64,000 nt of DNA from Kribbella caucasensis (lineage in GTDB: Bacteria; Actinomycetota; Actinomycetes; Propionibacteriales; Kribbellaceae). Under the pieces are notes generated by a model. The model saw only the letters and a program-made list of their open reading frames with translations, had not been told where the DNA came from and searched no databases. Every line of letters starts with the position of its first letter. The stretch's first letter is position 1. The stretch spans positions 1 to 64,000 of the forward strand of contig NZ_SNWQ01000014.1 in NCBI RefSeq assembly GCF_004361855.1, in the 5' to 3' direction. Positions 14,721-24,122 of this stretch are shown here, piece after piece. Position numbers and translations under genes: made by a program.

Positions 14721-17700
14721 TCAATCCGAGCGGTTTCGGCGGGCGATGGAGAGCAAGGCGAGGCCGAGGGCGGCCAGCAATCCGCCCAGAGTGAGCAACA
14801 TGACCGGCGGCCCTCCTGTGTCCGGCAGGGCGGCGCCGCCCGCCGGGGTCCGGATCGCGGGCGGTTGTCCGCCCACCATCACCTTCACCTGCGAGTCGAC
14901 CGTCACGCCGTTCGTGTCGGCCACCCGGTACGTCACCTTCGCAATCCCACCGAATCCAGGTGAAGGCACCAGCCGGATCGTCCCGTCCGCGCCAACCGTC
15001 CACACCCCCACGGCCGGCGACACCACACGCTTCTCGCAGAGCGCCGGCCCAGTCACGAGGCACACACTCGCCGCATCCCAGCGCGCACCGGACGTCGGCG
15101 CGTCGTTCAGCAGCGGATTCACCACCACCGGATTCCCGAAGCTGCCGGTACCGCTGTCCGGGATGGCCTTCGCCCCGGCCGGAGCACCAACGGTGACCTC
15201 CAGCCGGGCCGTGTCCGACGTCCCGTTGGCATCGGTCACCCGATAGGTGAGCGATCTGGTCGTACCGACGAACCCCTTGACCGGTCGAAACTCAACCGCC
15301 CCGTCCACCACCACAAACGATCCCTCCCCCGGAACCGTCACCGCCTTCTTGTCCACCGCATCCGCCGGATCCCGCAACACCACCGACGACGGCACCAGCG
15401 GAGCCGACGCATCGCCCGCCTTGTCGTTCCCGAGCACGCGCACCACCACCGGTACGCCGTACGCCGTCCTCGCCTCGTCATCCGCAGCCACCGGCCGTAC
15501 CGGCACAACCGTCACCGTCACCGTCGACCGGGCCGCGTTCCGATTGCTGTCCTTCACCTCGTACTGCGCCGGCCGGGCGCTGCCCGTGAACCGAGCCACC
15601 GGAGTGAACGTGATCTTGCCGTCGGCAACGGCATACGTCCCCTGCCCGGGCACTGTCACCTTGCCGACCAGCACCCCGGCGCCGTCGACAAGCAACAACG
15701 TCGCCGGATCCAGCGAAGCGCCCGGCCCCGGCTCGTCGTTGCCCAGCGGGTCGAACGTCACCGGCCGCGCCTGCTTCGTCTGCGCGACATCGGGCTGCGA
15801 CACCGGCCGCGCCTCCACCGTCACGGTCAACGTCGCCGTGCCGGTCGTCCCGTTCGCATCGCTGACCTGATACGTCACCGGCGTCCGCGGCCCGCTCGTC
15901 CCCTCGTCCGGCGCCAACCGCACTCCCCCGTCGGGCTGCACGGTGTAGACGCCCTGCCCGATCACCCGCAGAGACGCCAGCGCATCACCTGTCGCCGGAT
16001 CGATCAGCCGAACAGTCCCCGGCACCAGCGGAGCCGAAGGATCACCCGCCTTGTCGTTCCCCAGTATCCGCGCGGTCACCGGGGTGTCGAACGCGGTCGA
16101 CACCGAGTCGTTCACCACCTCCGGCACGATCGCCGTCACCGTCGCGGTCACGGTCGACATCGCCTTGTTCCCACTCGTGTCCGTCACCTGATACGCGACC
16201 GAACTCAGCCCGCTGTACGCCGGCATCGGGTCGAACGTGATCTTCCCGGTCAGCTCGTCGACCCGGAACGTCCCCTGCCCGGCGATCGTCGCAGTCCGCC
16301 CCCAACCGGTCCCGAACACCTTGACCGACGTCTTCTCCAACTCCGCCGCCGTCCCCGGCCTGTCGTTGCCGAGCGGATCCATGGCGATCTCGACGTTCTG
16401 CTTCGTCGTCACGGTGTCCGGCACCGCCTCCGGACCCTTGCCGACGGTCAGGAACAGCAGCCCCTCGGCGGTCGACCCGTTGTCGTCGGTCACCCGGTAC
16501 GTCGCGGGAGTGGTCACGCCCTGATAGTCCTTCGCCGGGGTGAACGTGATCGTCCCGTCGTCGCCCGCAACGTAGGAGCCCTCGCCGGCCCGCGTCACCT
16601 TCTTCTTGTACGCCCCGCCGGCCGGATCCTTCAGCACCAGACTGCCCGGGACCAGCGGCGCACTCGGGTCACCCGGTTTGTCGTTCGCCAGCACGTTGAC
16701 GGTGATCGCCCGGTTGTACGGCGTGATGCCGGAGTCGTCCACGGTGAACGGCTGGATCCGGGTCACCGTCATCGTCATCGTCGCGATCGCCGTGCTCTTG
16801 TTCGAGTCCGTGACGCGATAGGTCACGGGCCGCGCCCGGCCATGGAAGGTGGGCAGAGGATCGAAGACGATCATGCCGGTCGGCTGCACCGTGTACGTGC
16901 CCTCACCAGGCGCCGTGATCCGCTTGACGAACCCGTCCGCTCCCGAAGCAACTGTCGACCCGCTGCCCGACTTGGCGACGACGTCCCGCAGTACGACCGA
17001 GGCTGGATCGAGGCGGGCGTCCGTGCCTGGACTGTCGTTGGACAGCACGTTCACGCTGACCGTGACGTCCTGCTGGGTGGAGGCGAGATCCGGCTGGGCG
17101 ATCGGCGGCGCGCCGACCGTGATTCGCAGTACGGCGGTCGCGACCATCCCGTTGTCATCGGCAACTTGATAGCTCAGCTCGGGCACCGAACCGGTGAAGG
17201 ACGCGAGCGGATCGAAGACCACCGCACCGGCCTGCACCTTGAACACACCCGTCCGGGCAATCGTGACCGAAGGCTTGAAGACCCCGTCGACCGGATCGCG
17301 AAGCAGCACACTCCCTGGGACCAGCGGCGCACTCGGGTCGCCGGCCTCGTCGTTGGCGAGCACGTCGACAGTCGCGGTCGTGTCGTACGGCGTCGCCGTA
17401 CTGTCGTCCACAGCCGTCGGGGTGATCGGCGTGACCGTCACAGCGACAGTCGAGCGAGCCGCCTGGTCGAACCAGTCCGAGACGCGATAGGTGAGCGTGG
17501 TCCCGGTCCCCGTGTACGACGGGATCGGGTCGGCCGTAATCGTGCCGTCCGGGTTGACCTGATAATGGCCCTCCCCCGGGATCACCACGGTCTTCTTCAG
17601 CGAACCGTCCGCCGGGTCGATCAGGACCAGGCTCATCGGGTCCAGCCCGGTCCCCTGTCCGGCCTCGTCGTTCGCCAACGGCTCCAGTGTGGCGGTGATG

Positions 17701-20615
17701 TCCTGCTTGACCGTGACGGTGTCCGGTTTGGCGATCGGGACCGGCGGTTTGGCGATCGTGACGGTCAGGACCGCCTGCGCCAGCGTGCCGTTCACGTCCG
17801 TGACCCGATACATCACCGGCGTCGCGACACCTGTGAACGTCGGCACCGGGTCGACCTCGACTGTGCCGTCAGGCTTCGCCGAGAACGTCCCCTCACCGTC
17901 AACCGTCACGACCTGCTGAGGCTTCTGAGTCCTGGGATCGACGAGCCGCACGCTGCTCGGCACCAGTGGTACGGCGGGGTCGCCGGCCGAGTCGTTCGAC
18001 AGCACCGAGACCGTAGTGGTCGTATCGAAGGCCGTAGACGCAGTGTCGTCGGTCGCGTCGGGCTGCACCCGGGTGACCTCGACCGTCAGCGTCGACCGGC
18101 CGATCGCCCCGTTGCCATCGGCAACCTGATACGTGACCGGCGTGGCCTTGCCGTGGAACGACAGGATGGGCTCGAAGAGGATCCGGCCGTCCTGCTTGAC
18201 GGTGTACCTGCCTTGGCCGGGGATATCGATCGACGGACCGGGCTCGCTCCGCGGCGCGGCCGGGACCAGGCGAACGCTGTCGGGAACGAGCGCCGAGCCA
18301 GTCGGGCCGGGCTTGTCGTTGTCCAGCACCGCGACCAGGATCGGAGCACCTTGCAGGGTCGTCACCGTGTCGGGGTTCGCCACTGGCGGACCGGGTGCGT
18401 CGACCGAGACGACCAACTGCGCGCGGGCCGCAGTGCCGTTCTGGTCCAGCACCTGATAGGTCAGCGGTTTGGTGCTGCCCTGGAACCCGTCGTTCGGCGC
18501 GAAGGTCACCTTCCCGTCCGACACCTGGTAGACGCCTTCGCGGCTGACCGTCACCTTGTCGACGAGCCCACCGGTGACCGGGTCGACCAGCTTCAGGGTG
18601 TCCGGATTCAGTGGTGCATCTGGTGAGCCCGGCAGATCGTTGTCGAGCACCGGGACGACGACGTTGGTGTCGAACGGGGTGCTGACCGAGTCGCCGAGCG
18701 CCTTCGGGACGACCGGTGTGACCGTCACGACCAGCGTCGATTCGGCGGACTGCTTGGTACTGTCAAACACCCTGTACCCGATGGTCGTCGCGATCCCGGT
18801 GAACCGCGGCAGCGGGACGAAGTCGACGCCACCCGACGGCTTGACCGTGTACGTCCCCTCACCGGCGATGACGACCGTCTTCTTGAAGGCCCCATCAGCC
18901 GGGTCACGCAGTACGACGGACGCGGGGTCGAGGGTGACGCCTAGGGCAGGCTTGTCGTTGGTGAGCGGCTCGACGGTGAGGCTGACGTTCTGCTTGGTGG
19001 TCGCGGTGTCGGGGTTGGCGACCGGCTTGTCGGGCAGCGACACCGTGATGGTCAGGGTTGCCTTGGCCGTTGCGCCATCGCTGTCGGCGATCCGGTACGT
19101 GACCGGTTTGCCGCGGCCGACGAATCCGGGCACTGGTTCGAAATCGATCCGGCCGTCGGTCTTGGCGACGTACTTGCCCTGGCCGACGACGTGCACCATC
19201 TCCTTGCAGGTCTCCCCCGCGACCAGGCAGAGCGAGCCGGGCTGCAGCGGCGTACTCGGGTCGCCGGGCTTGTCGTTGCCGAGGACATCGGTCGTGATCC
19301 CGGTGTTGTACGGCGTGGTGGCGACGTCATCGGCAGCGACCGGCGGAGGTGGCGGCGTGATCGCGACCTGGTAGTCCTCCACCTCACCGGCGTCGGCCGC
19401 GCCCGTCGGCGTCTCGACCTGCTCCGCCGTGTACCCGACCCGGACCCGCCCGTACGACGCGCCGGCGACCGGGCGCGGGAAGTCGGTCCAGCTCAACGTG
19501 GCTGCGCGCTGCCCCGCGGCGAAGGTCCCGCAGGTCCGCTCGGCCGGCTCGAACTTGCCGTCCCGGTCGAGGTCGATCCAGCCACAGACGCGCCCCGGTT
19601 TCGTCACACCAGCGAGGGTGACGGGAGCGGAGTACGTCTTGGTGGTGGTGAGCAACGGCTGGAACGTGACGCCGTCGTCGGCCTGGTCCGCACCGGTCGG
19701 GCCGGCGGTCCCGTTGGCGATCGACGTGTTGTCCGCGCTCACCTCGGCACCCAGTTGCACGTCGCTCAGCACGGACCAGGCGGCGCCGTACGACGTGGGC
19801 GCGTCGCCGAAGTCCTCGCCGGTCGACGCGACGACCGAGAACGCGTCGCCCGAGGAGGGGGTGTTGAAGGCGGGCAGCGACGGGTTCTTGGTGAAGGCTG
19901 CGGTGAGGTCGAAGGCGACGGTCTTGGTGACGCCGTTGACCTGGACCGAACCGCACGCCGCGGTGGCGGTCGAGTCTGGGCCGTCGCCGGTGTCGGTGTT
20001 GATGCAGTTCGGGCCCGCATCGGAGTTGGCGGCCGTGACCGTGTCACTGGTGACCTTGAGATTGTTGCCCTGGCCGAGCTTGCGAAGGCTGAGACCGGCG
20101 GTGGTGAGCTTGAGCACGGAGTGCAGCTCGGACTGCGCGCGCGGCTTGCCGTTCACCGTCTGGGTGGCGGCGCCGCCGATCCCTGCGAAGTGCAGGATCG
20201 GGTCGCGCACCGGCTGCGAGAACGTGATCGTCACCGTACCCCGGTCGCTGCAGCCGCCGGTCGGGGCGCAGGTGCCGGTGTTGACGACGAGATCCTCGCC
20301 CGGAGTCGTCCGGGCCAGCGCCGGCTCGTACGTCGTGGCCGTGCTGCCGCGGACACCCGTCGTCGTTGCGTCGAGCAACTCGGTCTGACCGGTGACCGCG
20401 ATCGTCTGGGTGAGCCCGGATCCGGGCATCCTGGCCGTGGCGGTCTGGCCTTGGCTGAACGGTTCGGCCGGCACCTGGTACGCCTCGGCCGGACTCGTGC
20501 CGGACGGACTGCTGACGGCCGCGCCCACGACTGCGAGAACCAGGCCAACACCAACGACGCGGCGCACCCCGGGCAAGCTGCGTGTGACCCGCTTGCCGGA
20601 CTTCCTCCCCGCCAT
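14721..20615 (-). CDS. giant LPxTG cell-wall-anchored protein with CshA-type fibril repeats
   Basis: 1,964 residues. N-terminus: a twin-basic signal peptide with hydrophobic VVGVGLVLAVVGAAVSS. Residues about 45-400 form a globular head (including a GEVEDYQV domain end), then 14 repeats of about 100 residues, each with a VLxNDxPG start, a VxGEGxYTV centre and a VTYRVxDxNG...LTVTV end, as in CshA-type adhesive fibrils. The C-terminus has LPDTG, a hydrophobic helix (VMLLTLGGLLAALGLALL) and RRNRSD, so a sortase would attach it to peptidoglycan. Role in adhesion or aggregation is inferred. GGGAGGG lies just before the ATG. Confidence 0.88.
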   Translation of the reverse strand: MAGRKSGKRVTRSLPGVRRVVGVGLVLAVVGAAVSSPSGTSPAEAYQVPAEPFSQGQTATARMPGSGLTQTIAVTGQTELLDATTTGVRGSTATTYEPALARTTPGEDLVVNTGTCAPTGGCSDRGTVTITFSQPVRDPILHFAGIGGAATQTVNGKPRAQSELHSVLKLTTAGLSLRKLGQGNNLKVTSDTVTAANSDAGPNCINTDTGDGPDSTATAACGSVQVNGVTKTVAFDLTAAFTKNPSLPAFNTPSSGDAFSVVASTGEDFGDAPTSYGAAWSVLSDVQLGAEVSADNTSIANGTAGPTGADQADDGVTFQPLLTTTKTYSAPVTLAGVTKPGRVCGWIDLDRDGKFEPAERTCGTFAAGQRAATLSWTDFPRPVAGASYGRVRVGYTAEQVETPTGAADAGEVEDYQVAITPPPPPVAADDVATTPYNTGITTDVLGNDKPGDPSTPLQPGSLCLVAGETCKEMVHVVGQGKYVAKTDGRIDFEPVPGFVGRGKPVTYRIADSDGATAKATLTITVSLPDKPVANPDTATTKQNVSLTVEPLTNDKPALGVTLDPASVVLRDPADGAFKKTVVIAGEGTYTVKPSGGVDFVPLPRFTGIATTIGYRVFDSTKQSAESTLVVTVTPVVPKALGDSVSTPFDTNVVVPVLDNDLPGSPDAPLNPDTLKLVDPVTGGLVDKVTVSREGVYQVSDGKVTFAPNDGFQGSTKPLTYQVLDQNGTAARAQLVVSVDAPGPPVANPDTVTTLQGAPILVAVLDNDKPGPTGSALVPDSVRLVPAAPRSEPGPSIDIPGQGRYTVKQDGRILFEPILSFHGKATPVTYQVADGNGAIGRSTLTVEVTRVQPDATDDTASTAFDTTTTVSVLSNDSAGDPAVPLVPSSVRLVDPRTQKPQQVVTVDGEGTFSAKPDGTVEVDPVPTFTGVATPVMYRVTDVNGTLAQAVLTVTIAKPPVPIAKPDTVTVKQDITATLEPLANDEAGQGTGLDPMSLVLIDPADGSLKKTVVIPGEGHYQVNPDGTITADPIPSYTGTGTTLTYRVSDWFDQAARSTVAVTVTPITPTAVDDSTATPYDTTATVDVLANDEAGDPSAPLVPGSVLLRDPVDGVFKPSVTIARTGVFKVQAGAVVFDPLASFTGSVPELSYQVADDNGMVATAVLRITVGAPPIAQPDLASTQQDVTVSVNVLSNDSPGTDARLDPASVVLRDVVAKSGSGSTVASGADGFVKRITAPGEGTYTVQPTGMIVFDPLPTFHGRARPVTYRVTDSNKSTAIATMTMTVTRIQPFTVDDSGITPYNRAITVNVLANDKPGDPSAPLVPGSLVLKDPAGGAYKKKVTRAGEGSYVAGDDGTITFTPAKDYQGVTTPATYRVTDDNGSTAEGLLFLTVGKGPEAVPDTVTTKQNVEIAMDPLGNDRPGTAAELEKTSVKVFGTGWGRTATIAGQGTFRVDELTGKITFDPMPAYSGLSSVAYQVTDTSGNKAMSTVTATVTAIVPEVVNDSVSTAFDTPVTARILGNDKAGDPSAPLVPGTVRLIDPATGDALASLRVIGQGVYTVQPDGGVRLAPDEGTSGPRTPVTYQVSDANGTTGTATLTVTVEARPVSQPDVAQTKQARPVTFDPLGNDEPGPGASLDPATLLLVDGAGVLVGKVTVPGQGTYAVADGKITFTPVARFTGSARPAQYEVKDSNRNAARSTVTVTVVPVRPVAADDEARTAYGVPVVVRVLGNDKAGDASAPLVPSSVVLRDPADAVDKKAVTVPGEGSFVVVDGAVEFRPVKGFVGTTRSLTYRVTDANGTSDTARLEVTVGAPAGAKAIPDSGTGSFGNPVVVNPLLNDAPTSGARWDAASVCLVTGPALCEKRVVSPAVGVWTVGADGTIRLVPSPGFGGIAKVTYRVADTNGVTVDSQVKVMVGGQPPAIRTPAGGAALPDTGGPPVMLLTLGGLLAALGLALLSIARRNRSD
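14873..19350 (-). repeat. 14 tandem ~300-bp coding repeats (fibril domains)
   Basis: The repeats alternate between two subtypes. Odd-numbered ones begin DDxxSTPYDTxxTVDVLxNDxPGDPSAPLVP; even-numbered ones begin xPDTVTTKQNVxxxxxPLxND and have LDPxSVVL. The basic unit is therefore a ~210-residue pair present seven times. DNA copies have diverged enough that they are not near-identical, which argues for old duplication plus selection rather than recent expansion. The last repeat (nearest 14873) is the most divergent. Confidence 0.8.
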
Positions 20616-20718
20616 CCCCCGCCCTCCCGAGCACAGACGTCTCCGCTTGCGTCGGCCTCGGGGCGAATCGGGCCAGCGTAGAGCTAACGTTCCACGCCAG
20701 TTCGATGTTACGGGGAAA

Positions 20719-23004
20719 TCAGCGAGTCAGTTCGTAGATCCGGATCATGCCGACGCTGTGTCGCCGGACGGCCAACCGATCGAGCTCGGGCGACACCGGT
20801 CCGTCGTGGAGATCGCCGTACAGCAAGCGGACGCCGTACTGATTCCGGAGTCGCTGGAGGACGAGTGGGGTCGGTTCGTAGAGGGCCTGGTTGGTGATCG
20901 CGACGCGGTCCGGCCAGGGGGACGGCTGCTGGGTGTACCGCTTGCCGCCGACACCTTGCCGGGCCATCGCCTGCTGGGTGTACGCCCAGCCTTCGATCAG
21001 GGTGCGGCGGCCTGCGATACCGCTGACGATGTAGCCGCGCGCGTCGCAGCCGGGTCGTTGCGGCCCGGCCGGACGGCAGTAGGTGTTGGCGGCAACGATG
21101 TCGTCGGGATCGGAGTTCTTCGCCAGCCACAGGGCGGCGGCCGCTTCGTCCGGGTGCACCCGCCACTGCGGTGAGCTGAACGTCTGCGCCTGCTTACCTC
21201 CGTTGACCTGGAGGCTGAGCACGAAGGTGGACACAGTCGGCACGGCGAGGACTGTCACCACCGCTACGAGTCCGCCCAGCCCGCTCCAGGGAAGGCGTCG
21301 CCAAAGCAGTACGAGCACGACTGTCACTGTGAGGACAGCGAACAGAGGAAGCGCAACCAGGACGATCCGATCGAGCTGGTCCCCCCGTGGTCGGATCCTG
21401 GTCCCCAGCAGCGCACCGGAGTACACGACAGCAAGACCGACACCCAGTACTGCGACGGTCACGGCCGCGCGTCGCCGGTCGTCGACCTGTCGCATCCACC
21501 CCGCTGCCATCCACCCGACAGCGGCCAGGCTGAACGGGACGACACTGCGGACGAAGTACGACTCACTGGCTGACGGGTGGTCGACCAGGAGGTAGCCCGC
21601 CCAACCAGCGATCAGTCCGCCGAGCAGGAACCAGCCGAGCGGGTCACGCCGGAGCTGACGGCGGCCGAGTACGCCGTACCCAACCAGGGCCGTCGCCTGA
21701 CCAACCAGGAGGAGCCCGAAGACAACCAGGGCACCGACGATCGAGAGGAGGCGGCCGGAGCTGAGCGCGGGCAGGATCAGACCGCCCATGCCGCCCGGGG
21801 TCGCATCCCTGGTCGCTGCTCGGTACCCCGCTTGCAGTTTGACCACAGCAAGGAGTTGAAGCCCCGAGCCACTGGTGCTGCCCGCGACGCTAACCATCGT
21901 GCCGACGCCGGACGCCAGCAGTAGTGCACCGGCCGCGATGAACCGGGCGGGCAGCCGGCGGTCGCGCGCAAACAGGTAGAGCGCCGACAAGCCGACCGCG
22001 CCGACCAGGATGGGCAAGATCGTCGGCTTGGAACCGCCGCCGACGAGTGCCGTGGCAATGGCGAGCACCCACAGGGTTTTGGAGCGCGCACCACGGAACA
22101 GCAGCTCGACAAGGAACACTGCTGCCGCCGTCCCAGCGAGCATGCCGAATGTCTGCGACGGGCTGACCAGACTCAGCGGCGGCGACAGGTCCACCTTGGT
22201 ATCGACCAGCAGACCGAGTTGCGGGCCGGCCAACGCGGCGGCGGCCAGTACGCCGGTCCACCACGCGCGGCTGACGGTCCGGGCCAGCGTGGCGCAGACG
22301 AGCAACGTGATGACGACCAGTGGGATCAGCCAGAGCCGGTACAGCACAACGATCGGGGACAGCTTGGTGATGTCGACGGCCGCGGCCATGTCGGCGTTCG
22401 CGAACCAGTGATAGTCGAGCGACTGTCCGGCCGCCTGCGTTAACTCCGGCGGCACCGACCGGGTCAGCTCGTTCACCATCGACAAGTGATAGAGCAGGTC
22501 CGGATAGTACGCCGTACCGTCGGGTGGCATCGGGTGGTATGCGTACACACCGAAGGCGGCACCGGCGACTGTGATCGTCGCGGCGGCCACCAGTCCCCAG
22601 GTCCACAGGATCGGCAACGGCTTGGGCTCGCCGATCCGCCAGTGCCCCCGCAACCGCGGTACGGCCGCGAACGCTGCGAGCAGCAACAGCGGCCACAGGA
22701 CCAGCCAGCTTTGTGCACCGACGAGGGTGAACAGAGCCCAGCCGGCCATCTGGTGGGTGATACCAACAACCGCACCGAGGCCCACGTCCTCGGGCCAGTT
22801 GCCGGTGGTCCGCCACAGCGCCCGGAGCAGGAGTACGCCGGGCAGCACCACGCAACCCGCGAAGTACAAGGTGTAGAGCGCGATCGATCCGAATGGCACG
22901 TTGACCGTGAGCAGGCCGACCACCGCGACAACCAGTGGGACCGACCAGGGCCAGAGCCGTGCGACCGCCACTGGACTGCGGACCAGTGGGCGGATGGGCG
23001 GCAT
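20719..23004 (-). CDS. polytopic membrane protein, probable GT-C-like glycosyltransferase
   Basis: About 761 residues with some 12-13 predicted membrane helices and a soluble C-terminal region of roughly 150 residues (AALWLAKNSDPDDIVAANTYC...). An extracytoplasmic loop between early helices has PDLLYHLSMVNELTRSVPPE, the sort of acidic loop found in lipid-linked-sugar GT-C enzymes, but I cannot name the family. It follows a bactoprenol-type GT2 gene, which supports a role in polyprenyl-phosphate-linked glycosylation. The ATG at 23004 is used; a TTG overlapping the GT2 stop (TTGA) is an alternative. No strong ribosome site is seen. Confidence 0.65.
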   Translation of the reverse strand: MPPIRPLVRSPVAVARLWPWSVPLVVAVVGLLTVNVPFGSIALYTLYFAGCVVLPGVLLLRALWRTTGNWPEDVGLGAVVGITHQMAGWALFTLVGAQSWLVLWPLLLLAAFAAVPRLRGHWRIGEPKPLPILWTWGLVAAATITVAGAAFGVYAYHPMPPDGTAYYPDLLYHLSMVNELTRSVPPELTQAAGQSLDYHWFANADMAAAVDITKLSPIVVLYRLWLIPLVVITLLVCATLARTVSRAWWTGVLAAAALAGPQLGLLVDTKVDLSPPLSLVSPSQTFGMLAGTAAAVFLVELLFRGARSKTLWVLAIATALVGGGSKPTILPILVGAVGLSALYLFARDRRLPARFIAAGALLLASGVGTMVSVAGSTSGSGLQLLAVVKLQAGYRAATRDATPGGMGGLILPALSSGRLLSIVGALVVFGLLLVGQATALVGYGVLGRRQLRRDPLGWFLLGGLIAGWAGYLLVDHPSASESYFVRSVVPFSLAAVGWMAAGWMRQVDDRRRAAVTVAVLGVGLAVVYSGALLGTRIRPRGDQLDRIVLVALPLFAVLTVTVVLVLLWRRLPWSGLGGLVAVVTVLAVPTVSTFVLSLQVNGGKQAQTFSSPQWRVHPDEAAAALWLAKNSDPDDIVAANTYCRPAGPQRPGCDARGYIVSGIAGRRTLIEGWAYTQQAMARQGVGGKRYTQQPSPWPDRVAITNQALYEPTPLVLQRLRNQYGVRLLYGDLHDGPVSPELDRLAVRRHSVGMIRIYELTR

Positions 23005-23015
23005 GTCGACGGTGG

Positions 23016-23995
23016 TCAAGTGCGGACTGGTTCCCGGTCGAGCGGCTGATGCCCGGGGTCCTCCAGGCTGTCGTACCCGACCAGGAACTGCGGCCGCTTC
23101 TGGCTCGACTGGAACAACCGGGCGACGTACTCTCCCAGCAACCCGAGACACAGCAACAGATCGCGCCGATCACGCAGACGGCCAGCACGGTCGACGTCCA
23201 GCCCGGGATGCTCTGACCGGACGCCTTGATCACCAGCGCGCCGATGACGAACCCGACCGACAGCAGCCCACCGAGCAGCCCGAGCCACGTCGCCAGCCGC
23301 AACGGCGCCGCCGAGAACGCGGTCACGCTGTCGAACGCGAGCCGCAGCATCTTGCTCAGGTTGTACTTCGTGGTTCCTGCCGCCCGCTCGGCGCGCACGT
23401 ACTTCACCTCGGTGCTCGGGAATCCCAGCCACGGGATCACCAGCCGGAAGACCCGGCCGTCCTCGGGCAGGGCGTTCACGGCGTCGATGACCCGCCGGGA
23501 GACGAGTCGGAAGTCGCCGGCGTCGAACGGGATGTCCTTGCCGACCAGGCGACACATCAACCGGTAGTAGAGGCGCGCGGTGGTCCGCTTGGCCCAGGTG
23601 TCACTCGAGCGGTCGGAGCGGACGCCGTACACGACGTCGACATCCCTCTGGCGCGCGGCGGTCAGCAGCTCGGCGATCACCTCGGGCGGATCCTGCAGAT
23701 CGGCATCGATGGTGACCACGTACCTGCCCCGGGCGCGACGGAATCCGGCGGACAAGGCGGCCTGGTGGCCGGAGTTCCGGAGAAGGCGAACCAGCCGCAG
23801 CTCGGGCCAGTCGACCGCGGCCGCGAGTAGCAGGGAGGCGGTGCCGTCGCGGCTGCCGTCGTCGACCACGAGCACCTCGTAGCCGATCCCCAGCCCGTCG
23901 AGCAGTGGCCGCATCCGCTCGAAGAAGATCGGCAGCACCTCTTCTTCGTCGTACATCGGCACGACCACCGAGAGTTCGGGCTCGGCTTCCGGCAT
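23016..23995 (-). pseudogene. GT2 glycosyltransferase (bactoprenol glucosyl/phosphodolichol type) with a one-base frameshift
   Basis: The N-terminal 220 residues are an intact GT2 catalytic domain: SVVVPMYDEEEVLP, VVDDGSRDGT, TIDADLQDPPEVI (DxD-type) and YLR-like AGDFRLVSRRV. Two membrane helices follow. At about 23158-23161 the frame breaks after VIGAI: one frame continues CCCVSGCWES, the other gives the expected LLCLGLLGEYVARLFQSSQKRPQFLVG and ends at 23016. Inserting one base restores the family sequence, so this is a one-base deletion or a sequencing error. Two start ATGs exist; the one at 23995 is better spaced from AGGAGG. Confidence 0.75.
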
Positions 23996-24122
23996 CTCGG
24001 GCATCCTCCTGCTGGTGCTGGTCTGGTCCGCTACACCTGGTATGAACGCCGCAACCCACCGAAAAGATGCTTCCGCCAACAAATTGGCAGCTTTTTGCCG
24101 CAGAGCCGAAACACGCCCTGGG

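Noticed and set aside
16842-18626. Long plus-strand ORF (594 codons) opposite the fibril protein gene
   Set aside because: Arg/Asp/Val-rich shadow of the minus-strand repeats in GC-rich DNA; no domain, no ribosome site, and the opposite strand has a clear repeat family with signal peptide and LPDTG anchor.
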